From assembly GCA_964019695.1 (NCBI GenBank), contig OZ026530.1, forward strand, positions 29,990,690 through 30,054,689: a DNA stretch of 64,000 nt, read 5' to 3'. The DNA is from Loripinus fragilis (lineage: Eukaryota; Mollusca; Bivalvia; Lucinida; Lucinidae). The notes under the pieces are model-generated. The model did no database searches, had not been told where the DNA came from, and was given only the letters and a program-made list of their open reading frames with translations. Of this stretch, positions 22,958 through 35,160 are shown one piece after another (the first letter of the stretch is position 1; each line of letters opens with the position of its first letter). A program made the translations under genes and the position numbers.

Positions 22958-23914
22958 ATTGACATATTCATATTCTTGATTGAACAAAATGTTTACATAT
23001 TTACATATTCATGTACTGTTCTTTGATTTTTATATAACCTCAGGCCTCTTTGCTGTCTGTAAACAAGGTTTACAAATAAATATTACAAGTTTGGTCTCTG
23101 AGCTGAATATCTGAGCAAAAATATGAGTATTTTCAAACAGGGATATCAGAAAACATGTTTGCTGACTTTGTCATTATTTTTTGCTTTTCGAAGAATTCTT
23201 TGAAGATAATATCAGAGTGTCAATATATAACAATGATGAAAAACTGGGTCAGTCATATACTTTTTCTTAGAAAAGGGGGGCTTATCGTATACTTGGAAGC
23301 GCTGAAAAGGGGGATATTTGGTAGCTACCCCCCCCCCACCTAGCCCTTTTCCTCGTTTCGGCTCATTTTTCTTTGAGCTTACCTCTGATGCGACAATTTA
23401 CAGAACATTCCAAACGTTGCGTATGCCATTAATAGATTTTGAAAAGGTGTTAAAACAAGCAGTCACAGAGATATGTCACAAGGAAACCTAAGGTAGTTGC
23501 ATTTCAACAACAAAGGCGCAGACCAGCCTGCACTGACGCGCAGTCTGATCAGCGACTTTGTTGTACAATTTCTGCTAATTACGTATAAGCAAAAGTCCAA
23601 TAGGTGCTAATGTACTTTGACAAAAACCTGCGGAGACATACAATGTATGTCAAAGTAACATGCTGAATAAATTGGTGAAAATCGTAACTGTCAAAAAAGA
23701 AGTTTGTCCAGCATTCGGGTTTTCACTCCAAAAGGAATATATTTTCTAGCAAAAAAAAAATGATCCAAAGCAACTGCAGTCTATTTCCAAACGCATTAAA
23801 ACCCATTAAAAACTAACATAGAAGCGCTTAAATTAAAAAAAAAATTCGGGGGAGACCCCCTTACTATAGATTGGTATGATAAATAGTGGTTGGTTGCCCA
23901 ACAGGTGTGCCTAT
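22958..23914. other. No gene; one short hairpin
   Basis: AT-rich sequence. A hairpin-like block at 23497-23560 (caacaacaaaggcgcagacc, then ctgatcagcgactttgttg) resembles the cores of other local hairpin elements. Confidence 0.45.
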
Positions 23915-24190
23915 TCCATATATGTGGGATCAAACACCCTTCACCTATTTAATTTTCTTACTGACCATTCCAAGGCGGTGATTCTTTTGTGGGTCTTTTT
24001 TGTTATTTGTGTTTCGTATTTGTCTTTGTCTTACTGTATTGTCTGTTCCTTGCAGCCTTGTAATCACCTGCTGGGAAAGGGCTGCCCACTTAGCTCTGCT
24101 ATGTGTGATGTTTTTCTGGGTGTTTTTCTTGTGTTTCTGTCACTTTAGGTATGGTACTTGATTGTATAGATTCCTGATCTTTGCCTTCTT
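23915..24190 (+). mobile_element. Penelope-like family A tail
   Basis: It runs from cttactgaccattccaaggc through cacctgctgggaaagggctg to gtacttgattgtatagattc then ctgatctttgcc. The 90-codon hydrophobic frame across it is a translation of this untranslated tail. Confidence 0.65.
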
Positions 24191-24499
24191 CTTTACTTTT
24201 GATGATTAAGCGTTGGTTATTACTTTTACCTTTGTTAACAGAAAGATTTTATAGATCTAAGTTATGACCACACATCACCCTAGAAAAAAAAAACAGACAA
24301 CATTCCTCCACTGTTGCACAAATACATGTACACTGAAGGACTTTTACAATACATCAATTTGATTGAGATTTGGCAACAGTAAACATCAATATGTCAGCAA
24401 AACATGTATTAAATTTCATATCAAAACGATAAATAATGTTAGAGCATCATTCTATCAAATAGCGATACAGTAAAACTATGGCATGTCAGGCGTTGCAAT

Positions 24500-24800
24500 A
24501 TTGTATGTGGAAATATATGTGTTGTATATCGAAATATTTATGGGCTAAAACATATATTTGTGGACTAAAAAATATTTATGTGCTAAAAAGAATATTTGTG
24601 GACCTAAAAATATATTTGTGGACATAAAAATATATTTGTGTACTAAAATATATTTGTGGATATAAAAATATATTTGTTGGCATAAAAATATATTTATGGA
24701 CTAAAATATATATATATATTGTGTATAAAAAAATATTTGTTGTCTATGTAAAATATGTGTTGTGTAAAAAAAATATTTATGTTCTAAAATATATGGTAAA
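24500..24800. repeat. ~19-bp tandem array, left arm
   Basis: Units such as aaaatatatttgtggacata with alternating ctaaa/ataaa joints. The array then passes to a variant with ttgtgtaaaaaaaatattt. Confidence 0.8.
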
Positions 24801-24935
24801 ATTAGCATTGTAGGATATTAGCTATTTCCTCAACGGTCGTGTATGAATGTGTCGTGTGTGCAGCGGTGCCCTATGGATACTTCAATTCATTGCAATTCTT
24901 TATGAACCAGAACATGAGATTACGGTACTGTCGGG

Positions 24936-25265
24936 TTGTCGTGCAATGAAGGCTCAGATAAGCCTGGGAAAATGCGCATGCTCGTCAGAGTCCCGCCAAA
25001 AGACCAGGATGAAGTAAGATTAACACTTGAGAAAAAGTACCGAATCACTACTGAAACTCACATTTTACATGCGACAGATACATTAAACTCAAATATCTGC
25101 TGGTGTAGTTCTAGGCGTTGTTGTCGAGGTCGTGGCTTGAATCTCGCTAGAGGCGAAATATTTACAGCATCTTTCGGCTCTGTTGATTTACGTTTTAATT
25201 TGCAATCCCAACCAAACCAACCCCATCCACCCCTACCCTACTGTAATATACTTGCCACATCCTAG
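24936..25265 (+). other. Open frame of 109 codons, unrecognised
   Basis: It opens inside the foldback element and matches nothing I recognise. It spans a tRNA-like-free region with a low-complexity C-terminus. I list it only because it is the longest frame in the element interior; it is probably not a gene. Confidence 0.12.
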
Positions 25266-25524
25266 TCTACACTACCTCAAGTCCGCATCTACATATTGAA
25301 ACTACCCACACCCCGTACATTGCCCCGCCCTACCGTACATTTTTGATCTGATATAGTAGTGACGTAGCCTTTTTGTTGTATAACGCAAATGTGCTTAATG
25401 ATTATACCCTGTCTTGCACTCCACGCCATACAGCCATTTTTATAGGCCAACACTCTCACCTCAAGTAATTGTTTTGTTTTTGCATAACTCTAATCTCTGA
25501 CACCTACTTCTGAAAATCAACATT

Positions 25525-25582
25525 TTGGCTAGTTGGTAAGAGCATTGTAGTCAAGATTCAGTTCCCGATCATGGCACAGGAT
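25525..25582 (+). repeat. tRNA-like (Pol III box) fragment
   Basis: An A-box-like tggctagttggtaagagcat and a B-box-like agattcagttcccgatc, followed by a T-run. Confidence 0.4.
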
Positions 25583-25929
25583 TTTTTTTAGCTGTGGTCT
25601 ACATTTGTTGCGGCTGTTTTATCTGTTATCCTAGATAATTTGCATATTTTATTACACCTAATGGCTGTTGTGGGTTAGTAAGGAGCACGTCACGTCGCAT
25701 TGTAACTGCTTTATCCCCAATATTTTCTACACCTTACCCATCCTTTTATATTATAAGAATCCATTTTGAGTGTGAGGGTAGGGTAGAAAATACTTGCACA
25801 TCTTACCCAGGCTGCCACCTAAGGGTTCTCTACATAGGTTGTGTTGGGTATGTAGTGCCACTAGTGGAACTCACGCACATGACAGTCAAGTCACGTCATT
25901 GTTATGTTAAAGTGACGTCATCATCTTAT

Positions 25930-26090
25930 ATCCCATCTCAGCTTATTCATGAACTTCTTGGATCCCCTTTTGTTTTACCGTCTAACTGTGAGTCTGTCGC
26001 TTTCCCATTGGTATCCGGGGTCAGGTGTGGTACTTGATTGTATAGATTCCTGATCTTTGCTCTGTTACTTACTTTTCAGTATAGGGTATG
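25930..26090 (+). mobile_element. Penelope-like family A terminal fragment
   Basis: Only the last 160 bp: ctgtgagtctgtcgctttcc, then ggtcaggtgtggtacttgat and cctgatctttgctctg. Confidence 0.65.
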
Positions 26091-27484
26091 TAAATGAAGT
26101 GACTGGTCCCGTTTGTCTTGCGTTTGTCACATGCAGTGACATATCTTATATATGTCACTGTCACGTGGCAGTCGCTAGTATACTACGAAATGTAAGACAA
26201 CAGCAGAATTTCGCGCCTACCTGCGGCAAACGCGAGTAAAGGCAAATTAACTAGCACCATACCATCATCCGAGTTTGGAGGAGACCAGGGCCAGACCGGC
26301 CCTATTTTAGAAAAATGTACAATTTTTCACCCTTTACAAAGTGGGTAAGTGCCACAAAGTACGCTGGCAAATAGTTTTGTACGCGTGGATCACCGAACCT
26401 GTCCCGACGTAAGATGCCGAACTAGCCCCTGACAGACTATTTCCAAATAGCACGTGACAGCTCCTTTTAGGTTGCATGAGATGAATTTAAAAATGTGTTA
26501 TACCAAAGAACATTATCCTCTCGTACTAATCATATAAAATTTAAATCACAATAATAACACATCTTTAGAAAAATGAAAAAAAAATGTAGTTACTATGGAA
26601 AATTTACTGATGCATCATTAAAGAAAACGAGTTTTCGGTTACAAGTCAGCGCATCCTTCTATAATGCAACCATTCTATGCTCAAGCAAACAAACTCGTCG
26701 CAAGTAATGTCCAAATATGTTTCCGAGCATCATATCTTAATCTGCATGCTCAATATAGTCATATGCCGTACATGCTCCGGGGTCGTACTTGCCCCGGTCT
26801 CCCCTATCCATAATTTAGACAGAGAAGGCGATGGCCCCACATAAGAAGGGTATGCCGTGTAAAGAGAGATCGATGAGTAGGGAGAACCAAAATTTATTTA
26901 ATTGTTTTGAGCACTTCGGATCGGTTCAAATTTAGATAGATAGGCATAAGTTGGGTTTTCTTTTGTTCCTGCTCATTGAATCTCTTTTTACATGCATGTA
27001 GATGAGTGCGTTATCAAATATTTTCTTATTTTCCTACCAAACGTGTTATTGCTACTCAAATAAACCGTTTTAAATTCTAGGCACCAAAAACAACATTTGT
27101 TGTGAATACTCAAAGCATTCTTCAGGAGACGCTTCTTTTGAGTGCCCAAAACTCATGGGAAAGAAAGTACTTGAAAATTTATGACGAAACGCACGATGAA
27201 CTCACAAACCTCATAAGACATCGTAACGTAGCCCTATGTTTCACAATTTCTGTGAAACTGCCTTGTGACAGTCTTGCAAGATTGCGGGGCTACCTCACGA
27301 CTGTCATGCGGCTGCCGTGCAAAGACTGCGGCTTTCATTTGCGAACATCGAGGAACTCGTGAGATAGCCGCATCGTCAGTGAAACAGTCACACGACCGTT
27401 AAGAAAATAGCTAGTATCCCACAATGCTAATTTTACCCAACATATATTTTTTATAGACAACAAATATATATTTTAGAACATAAA

Positions 27485-27930
27485 TATTTTTTTTTACACA
27501 ACACATATTTTTTTTACACAACACATTTTTCTACACAACACATATTTTTACACAACACATATTTTTTTTTTTTACAAAACAGATATTTCTTATATACAGT
27601 ATATATATATATATATATATATATATTTTAGTCCATAAATATATTTTAAGTCCATAAAAATATTTTTAGTTCACAAATATATTTTTATGTCCACAAATAT
27701 ATTTTTTAGTACACAAATATATTTTCATGTCCACAAATATATTTTTAGTACACAAATATATGTTTTAGTCCACAAATATATTTTTATGTCCACAAATATA
27801 TTTTTATGTCCACAAATATATTTTTTAGTCCACAAATATTCTTTTTAGCACATAAATATATTTTTTTGTCCACAAATATATGTTTTAGCCCATAAATATT
27901 TCGATATACAACACATATATTTCCACATAC
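27485..27930. repeat. Tandem arrays in the right foldback arm
   Basis: First about five tacacaacacatattttt units (27485-27590), then a (TA)n tract, then about sixteen tttagtccacaaatatat units. It mirrors the shorter left array. Confidence 0.8.
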
Positions 27931-27962
27931 AATATTGCAACGCTTGACATGCCATATAAAAC

Positions 27963-28647
27963 ATGTCTAAAACGGCCACTCTCAAAAAGACAAAAATTGG
28001 TTTTCAAGCCCAATCATTGCTTGATGCAGGTCAAAAGTATTACGGAATGCTCAAACGGGAGCATTCTGCAATACTTTTGACCATCATTTAGCTACCATTC
28101 GTCATTAAGATCTTTGTTTTGTCTATTTTCGAGTGGCCGCTTAAGTCCGGTTTTCCTGTACCCTGTTTTATAGTTGCAATTTGAAATTTGTCGAGAAATT
28201 GGTCTTGATTTAAAGATAATGTAATAAATATTTTTATGAAAAATCTGAAACAAATTATCCTGGGAGCCCTACTATTCGTCTGGCACTGGCAAAAGCCGGT
28301 CCGAACGGATATCGTCGATGCAATAGGGGTAAGTTGCCATCATGACGTCGGGTCGTCATTCTTGGCTGAGCAGACCTGCATCGACCTTTAACTGTCTCAG
28401 TAGCCTGGTAACGACCTCCTAGGCGCTGTAAACTTGAAGGATGGCAATAATAACATCGTGTGACGTCAGTAACATTCCAATTGCGCCAGATCGGTCATGA
28501 TCAGACAAACGTGGCATGATCTGTTAAAGAAAGTTATAAAAACTAAATCTACAGGTGTTTTATACATTATCATAGGTCCAGATAAGGAAATTTTATTTGC
28601 GTAAAATTTTGATTATTTTCTTACCCATTTATCTAAACATGTGTTTT
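27963..28647. other. No gene; one short palindrome
   Basis: The palindrome caaaagtattacggaatgct / agcattctgcaatacttttg lies at 28031-28080 with a short loop. Otherwise unassigned. Confidence 0.5.
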
Positions 28648-28694
28648 GGGTGCTCAAAAGAACCGTCTCATTGAGACGGTTCTTTTGAGTACCC
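28648..28694. repeat. Conserved hairpin (gtctcattgagac family)
   Basis: A 47-bp palindrome with a single mismatch between arms (gggtgctc versus gggtactc). Flanks match those of 9317-9363 closely. A decayed relative is at 29283-29310. Confidence 0.75.
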
Positions 28695-29744
28695 ACAACA
28701 TATGTTTTGGATGAGAAATAAAGAAAACAATTTTCCAATACGCACTCTTATCTGGAGGCCTGTAAATATATACTTACAAGCTACATATGAAATGATACAT
28801 ATATGTTGCTGCATTCATTCGTGGGGACACCACTTGCTAAACATTTTAAATCAGCGATACGTTGCTGGTGGTGACTAGTGTCTGTAAAAAGGTTTTGATA
28901 GAAACAGAGTGTCGTTCGTTACCAGCTGATTTTACCTGATAAAGAAGACTTAAAAGTCCGGATGTAAAAAAATATTAGTCCTTCAGTGTAGACTACGCTA
29001 GATACATGTGTCAGTCTGGAGCTCAAATTTACAAAATCAATAGCAGGTAATTAAGTGTGTTTATTCATGATTAGACTTATCAAATGAATCAGTCTGCACA
29101 GGCGCGAATTCTTATTGGAGATCGACGTCAGTATGACATTGTAATATGTGCATGCTGCCTATGCCATAAGTAAACACTACAAGCTAAATGAAAAAAAAAA
29201 AATAAAATAAATAGAAAATTTACTCAGGCTTTGACCTATTCTAGCCCTTAAACAACATGAATAGGTTTACTCGAGTATGGAAACTGTCTCAATGAGACGT
29301 TCTTTTGAGCTTTAAGTTTTAGTTTTAAACGTAATTTATTTCATTTGTACAATATACAAATACTTACAAAGCAAAACATTAATAATATATATAACTATCA
29401 TATATACAAACGAGATTCAGAAGGAAGTCCGAAGACTCATTCGAATCTGTATCCCTCACATGTTCAATAGTACAGCGTACGCTATGATGTTGTGATTATC
29501 ATCGTATTTATGCAATATACGAATCATATTTTGGATATTTTAATAACCTTTGGTTGTAATATGCAGTTTGTGTCAGCATATCGCTCAATGGGGATGGAAC
29601 TTAGGTTTTCTTCCACTCATGTTCAATGCGATAACAGGAGCATTTTGTAGCCCATTCATCTAACTTATACTGCGGTGATGTGGAAGTATGATAGTGAGTC
29701 TGGCTCAAATGGTTGGCTCGTAAGACAAAATCAATTATTGTGTA
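28695..29744. other. No gene seen
   Basis: AT-rich sequence. The partial hairpin actgtctcaatgagacgttc is at 29284-29303. Confidence 0.45.
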
Positions 29745-29830
29745 GGGATAAGTAAGTAGCAAAGATCAGAAATCGATACAATAAAGTATTACAACAGTCC
29801 CTTCCGGCAGATGACCAATAGGCCGCAATG
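29745..29830 (-). mobile_element. Penelope-like family A terminal fragment
   Basis: It begins ataagtaagtagcaaagatc, then agaaatcgatacaataaagt, and continues to ggcagatgaccaa. It lies just beyond the 3' end of the minus-strand LINE. Confidence 0.6.
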
Positions 29831-29899
29831 AACTGTCAAGAAAGTATGACAGAGGCGAAGCATGAATAACTAAAGTAATTACAAATTTACTATGTGTTG

Positions 29900-32190
29900 G
29901 AAAATAAGATGTAGTTGTTGCTGTTTGTTGTTGGATCAGAAGCGTTTAGTCTTCAAGATAAATTCTTGTACTGCAGAAGAAATAGTTTTGTTCTCAGAAT
30001 CTGATAGATTAGCATCTCCATACAAGAGTACATTTAAAGTAGACTGACAGTGGTGACTGTCTTTAAGAGCTCTTCACGCAAGTTTTGGGACAGAGTACAA
30101 TTTAGGAGGTAGTGTTTAGTGTCTTCAATTTCTCCACACTCACAATGGGGATCATTTGTGATGTTTTTGAGAATAGATTTTGTTTTAGAGAAGAACAATT
30201 TAGTCGTAGGCGTGAATGGTGTATTTGGCCTAGTATCTTACCGCAATAATATATCTCTATTAAGTTTGTGTTTGAATGCGGTGATAGAAGGCAAGGTTTT
30301 TGTTTCTTCAGATAATCTGTTCCAAGCTTGTATTACTGAGGGCAGAAAAGAATGATAGTATTGTTTTGATTAGCAGGAAAAGTTTGAAGGTCTGATTCAT
30401 TGCATAAGCTACCTCTTGTTGTACTACCGACAGTAGGAGGTGCAAGAGATGAGAGGTATTCAGGAGTCATTTCATTTTGCACATTGTAAAAGAGGTCCCG
30501 CTTTGATTTTTGTCGTCTAGAAGCATGGCTTTCCCAGCCAGTTTCTATGTAGAGAGATTGTAGTGAGGTTAATTTTGTGATTCAGAAGCAATACAGACAG
30601 CTTTGTTTTGGATTTTTCCAGGCCATTCGCTTCATATTGAGTTCAGTAGTCCCAGACTACATTGGAATATTCAAGAAAGGGTCTTATAGATGAAGTATAT
30701 ATTATTTCAAGTGATTTTCTGTCAAGCTGAAACTTCAGCTTACGCATGATGTTTAGTCTAAACCAAGATTTAGCATTGATATGTTCAATGTGCTCATGCC
30801 AGATGCCATCGTCAGAAAAAATAAGTCGTAAGTGTTTATGCGACGTGACTTCGTTGATGTTTAGTTGAGCCATATTCAAAGGAGGGTATGGAGGTTTGTT
30901 ATATTTGCGTGAAAGTGTCATAGATTCAGATTTAGAGGGATTAAAAGATACAAGCCATCTAGAAGCCCATACGTGAATTTTCGTAAGTTCTGCATTTAAT
31001 AAACTGCTGCCTGTTGAAGGATTGTCAACAATGATGTAGAGAGATGTGTCATCTGCAAAAAAGTCTGATGCTTGAGTGAATGTCTACAACAATATCGTTA
31101 ATATAGAAAATAAATAAAAGAGGTCCTAAGATTGAGCCTTGGGGCACACCTGCTTTAATATAGTTCCTGGCAGATACTGCTCCAGGCAGTACTACTCTCT
31201 GTCTACGGTCAGCTAAATAGCTCTTGAATTATAATGATAGGGAATCAGAATTACCAATAGAGTCGAGTTTAAAAAGAAGGTCTCTGTGCCGTACTCTGTA
31301 AAATTGTTTGCTTTTGTCACAAAACACAGCACGGACTTCTTTGTTTCCGTCAAGGGATTTACCAAGATGTGTTGTATATGTCAACGAGTTGGTTTACTGT
31401 TGAATCTCCAGAAATAAAACCTGACTGTAAGGCAGACAAAAAATCATGATCACGAATATAGTTAAATAAATGCTTATGTACACATTTTCCGGGCCCTTGC
31501 CCACTGCACTTAAAAGAGGGATAGGTCTATAATTAGAAACGACAGAAGGATCATCTTTTTAAATATTGGGGTCACATTTGCCTCTTTCCAGACTAAGGGA
31601 ACTTTGCCAGTGGCCAGAGGTTACTAAGAGAACGAGACAGAGGGTCAGCTAGTTTCTTTTTCAGATTATGATGACTTATTTCATCAGGTCATGAGGCTTT
31701 ACCTAATTGAAGAGATTTCGAGATAGATTCTACTTCAGTGGGTGAAGTTGAAAAAGGAATTAAGATTATTTTCAGTAGGATCAGTGTTTGGAGGTAGTTG
31801 GTCAAGAATAGTTTATTCAACAAAGAAATCATTCATCATAGACGCCCCATCGCCTTCTTCAGTGTAGACAATATCGTCTTTACAAAGAGGAGGAAATGAT
31901 GTGGTAATATTTCGTTTAGTAAAACGTTTAAGTGTTTTCCACCAGTCACGTGGTTCAGTGTCGGCGTTTCCTAGTTTCCCTGCCAACTTGTCAATTACAG
32001 ATTGTTTTGCTTTACGGATTTCAGCTGTGGTAATGTTTCGAGTTTGTTTATATTTTTCGAAGTCAGCGGTTATTTTTGTTTTCTTGTATTTTTTTGTATA
32101 AATATTTGCGTTTTCTCATAATTTTCTTTATTTAGCATGTTAAACTGGGGGTCTGTTTGGCGTATTTTAATTGTTTTGCTTTGTCAATTG
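29900..32190 (-). pseudogene. Decayed LINE (non-LTR) reverse transcriptase, 5'-truncated
   Basis: On the minus strand, RT landmarks are readable in shifting frames. A NYRPI block lies near 31519-31540, GSILGPLLFIFYINDIV (motif B region) near 31090-31143 and the catalytic FADD at 31048-31056. A thumb region (30643-30921, ending SIRPFLEYSNVVWDY) and a C-terminal CECGEIEDTKHYLLNC zinc-knuckle-like segment (30100-30149) follow. Stops and frame changes separate them. The layout and wording resemble the intact C-terminal half at 38022-39155, so the two are related families of the jockey/CR1-like assemblage; I cannot fix the clade. No endonuclease domain is present, which points to 5' truncation. 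Family A Penelope-like tails abut both ends. Confidence 0.7.
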
Positions 32191-32191
32191 T

Positions 32192-32457
32192 TAAAGTAAG
32201 TAAGGGTGCAAGGATCAGGAATCGATACAATGAAGTACCACACCTGACCACGCCTTGGAACGGTCAGTAAAATATTTTACTAGAGGGCTTTAACCGGTTT
32301 CACGGCGCCAACCTCACCCTTAATTCAGATGTGGATCAAGACACAGGTATTTGGTTTGCATGAAAGACCCCTAACTTATCAATGCATCATCTCCTAGAAC
32401 ATATAAATCAAGATATAACAAGGAGATAAAGCAAGGATAAGGACTCAACAGTACATA
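32192..32457 (-). mobile_element. Penelope-like family A tail with internal deletion
   Basis: It matches 19501-19920 but lacks about 180 bp between cacacctgac and cgccttggaacggtcagtaa. The remainder, through ggcgccaacctcacccttaa to ggataaggactcaacagta, is nearly identical. Confidence 0.75.
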
Positions 32458-33341
32458 TAAAAAACGAATGCCGATTGTTGTTCAATTTTTCGGCAAACAC
32501 TAATTTTAACTTGGACATGTAAGCATTTGTAAAGCTTTGCTTCAAGTTTACCACATTACAATCACGTGATCAGTGGGTTACCATTAGCGACGAAAATAGC
32601 TTTCTCAAACCAGAAATCGTGAAATTAGAACTTTTTAATCGCAGATTTCATAAAAAAAATCCCACTTAATTTCTGGATTTATTATTGTTGGAGTTAGCAT
32701 TTATTATAAAGGTAATACGCATGCTGTCTTTGCAATAAGTTGTACGTTTTGTTAGTATTGATTTGTCCTGCCTAAAACGAATGCGTGTTTCCACTGCCGT
32801 AGAAGGTATTTTTACAATGGCGTCGTCTGTTTAGGTCATAAGGTGGATTTCATCATAATTTGAATTTGCAAATTATTTATCCAATGAAATAGTTTCATGT
32901 CTATCATAAGGCCAGATCTTTTTATATTGGCCAATATATTTTAGATAAATAGGACAATACTCAGTCTAGATCAACAAATCAACATAAACTCGATCCTCGA
33001 TGGATCAAGTTTGAAAAAAAAATGGTATCTGTTGTGTGTCTATTACAGCAGTGGCATGGCAATCAAGGCAAAGGTCAAGGTAAAAGAGTCACAATACTCG
33101 GTATTTCATGTCGGCGCTGCTATTTGCATCGATTTTATTGCTGTAGTGTAGCCCTTTTTCGTTTGTTTTTAAAATTTTAAATAAAAGTTACTTCACACTG
33201 AAATATTGAATGGGCATAGACATAGAAAACCCTAACTACAACATAAATTCGACGGAAAATGATATCAATCCCACTGTTATAATATATTGTAAGTTATTGT
33301 TGGTATGAAAATAACCTTTCAGTATTAATATACTTTTCGCT
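32458..33341. other. No gene seen
   Basis: Unassigned AT-rich sequence. Confidence 0.5.
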
Positions 33342-33857
33342 TACTGTAGAGGCGGCAACGATAATATTCATATCTGGGCGTGGTTGGGCTATTTTATCTG
33401 CTAAGGAAGGGAAATCAGGCTTTACTTATAATTTGGTTAAGAGTTAATAAGCTTTTTGGGTCACGCAAACGTGCGTGCTTTCATGAAAAATCCTAACCGT
33501 ATACACACTGAACTCACATTTATTAACCCTTAAAACGCTTAATCACAAAATGATAGTTTTTGTCGTCCACTAAAATATTTTAAGACGCATAGACAAACAG
33601 TGTGTACCCAGATCAGACTGCTCCTGTAGGAGCAGTCTGATCTGGGTCCAGAATGTTTGCCTCTATGCTTATGTTAAATAGACATTTTCAGATGCAGTTA
33701 TTTCGTTGGCGTTTTCAGGATTTGCGTCTATACTGAGATAGTGGCGCAAGATGAAACAGTTACTTTTGAATAAAACCACGCCTTATTTTCAGCTTTCACC
33801 TATGTCTAAGATTGACCAGTCCTAATTACGCATTCGTGAGGTGCCGCCTTTACAGTA
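33342..33857. mobile_element. ~515-bp MITE, complete copy with a 42-bp central palindrome
   Basis: Termini tactgtagaggcggca and tgccgcctttacagta. It is the reverse complement of 10642-11157 over its whole length. Its centre (33606-33647) is an almost perfect 42-bp palindrome, acccagatcagactgctcct and its mirror, longer than in the 10.9 kb copy. Confidence 0.8.
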
Positions 33858-33957
33858 CCCAACAAGTCATATGATACCATTTTTGTACTGTCAGTGAAAT
33901 ACACGTGGGATAGAGATTGCGGCATTGGCTCATTTATAAAATGTCCAGAAGACGATT

Positions 33958-34396
33958 ATGGCCCACTACGAATCGAACTAAAGTTCCTGCTATAGTTCTT
34001 ACGTAATAGTTGCGCGCGCACGTTTACATCCGAACTGCTGCAGTTGGAACTTTCGTTGGTTGCCAAGTAAACAAAGTGAATAGCCTTGCATGCCCCTTTC
34101 AATTCTTCATTGCAGACAAAAATGATGTTCATATACTGCACAGCCAACTCTAATAAGTAGGACCGCAAGTAGAGCACAGCGAGTATTTGTTTTCTAAAAA
34201 TGTGGCTACTGACAGATCTTGAACCCATCTTGTTAGATAGTGCTAGAGGAGGGAACCAGACAATCTACTAGAGTAACGGTGCTCTGACCCACCGTTGATC
34301 TCAAGTAGAACTATAGTAGCGACTATCGATGTTCGAATCAAACTATTCGTAGTCAGTACTATAGTAGGAACTATAGTTCGATTCGAAATGTGCCTA
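33958..34396. mobile_element. ~440-bp MITE (tcgaatcgaact termini)
   Basis: Left end ctacgaatcgaactaaagtt and right end actatagttcgattcgaaat form inverted repeats of about 38 bp with mismatches. A partial inverted copy is at 6552-6757. The frame at 33956-34228 is not convincing as a protein. Confidence 0.65.
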
Positions 34397-35040
34397 TCTC
34401 GTAGAAGGCATCAAATGGTACAGATTACAATACAATAATCCAAACTGTTTAATAAATATGTTTAGTGTCTACCAGACACCAGCTTTAGTCTGTTTGCTAT
34501 CTGCTTCCGTCAGTCCATCTACCAGTACGTTTTGTACACGTGTCTGTATATGCGAGCGTACAATTAGACTGATACGAATAAAATCATATTTGGACGGGTA
34601 TCTTCAATGCCTGTTATTATAAGCTTACATCAGGCATATAGGGTTGGTGCGATCAATCAGACTCAACCATTAGGACTTCCAAATGAGAGGGCTTGTTTGG
34701 CATACGGATACGGATTCAGATACGGAGGTGACAGAAATGTTTTTACGTCATGCATATATATATATAATACCTTTATCAGGAACTGCTGTCGAAGAACCTG
34801 TGTTCATTCGTGAATATGTAAATACATCTTCCTTTGAGATGCAAGGCCTTGCAAGGTACAGATTAAATATAAGAGCAAAACATTGAGATGTGGAATAAAC
34901 TCGAGATACATAAATACAGATAGATTCAATACAAGAGCAAATGCATTCTTAATGACATTAAGCAAATGCGATTGATTTTGTACTGAAGAACATACAACAA
35001 ATGTACATATTCATTCACAAATTCATTTCCTATATGTAGC
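34397..35040. other. No gene seen
   Basis: Short frames only; a short TA tract near 34756-34768. Confidence 0.45.
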
Positions 35041-35160
35041 GCTCGCAGAGTTCTATACATATGTTTATACGTTATTGTACTTTATTATGTTATACCTGTA
35101 ACTATATCTTGTAAATCTTCTTATGGAGGAAATAAAGATAAAGAAGAAGGTTGATAAACA
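35041..35160 (+). mobile_element. LINE 3' tail
   Basis: It ends cttatggaggaaataaagat followed by aaagaagaagg. The block tatggaggaaataaaga closely resembles the one ending at 57,250, and AATAAA plus a short repeat tail is typical of LINE 3' ends. Confidence 0.5.

Larger units (their letters stand above)
24477..27956. mobile_element. 3.5-kb foldback-type element with ~19-bp repeat arms and 6-bp target duplication
   Basis: The left tip tatggcatgtcaggcgttgc is mirrored at the right tip ending gacatgccata (27956). Directly outside both tips lies taaaac (24471-24476 and 27957-27962), a perfect 6-bp target-site duplication. The arms (24477-24845 and 27395-27956) consist largely of tandem units of the type aaaatatatttgtggacata, about 8 on the left and 16 on the right, and end inward in a shared unique block, ggtaaaattagcattgt / acaatgctaattttacc. 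The 2.5 kb interior has no recognised protein; it includes a Penelope-like tail at 25930-26090 and a (TA)n tract at 27599-27627. Confidence 0.75.

Noticed and set aside
26260..26860. Inverted GC-rich blocks near 26275 and 26780
   Set aside because: The match (gaccagggcc / gaccggggca) is short and imperfect; it could be chance.
27102..27362. 86-codon frame near the right arm of the 24.5-28.0 kb foldback
   Set aside because: It resembles nothing known and overlaps short local palindromes; too short to support alone.
24500..27930. CRISPR-like array
   Set aside because: The ~19-bp units are directly contiguous AT-rich tandem repeats without unique spacers, in a eukaryotic element.
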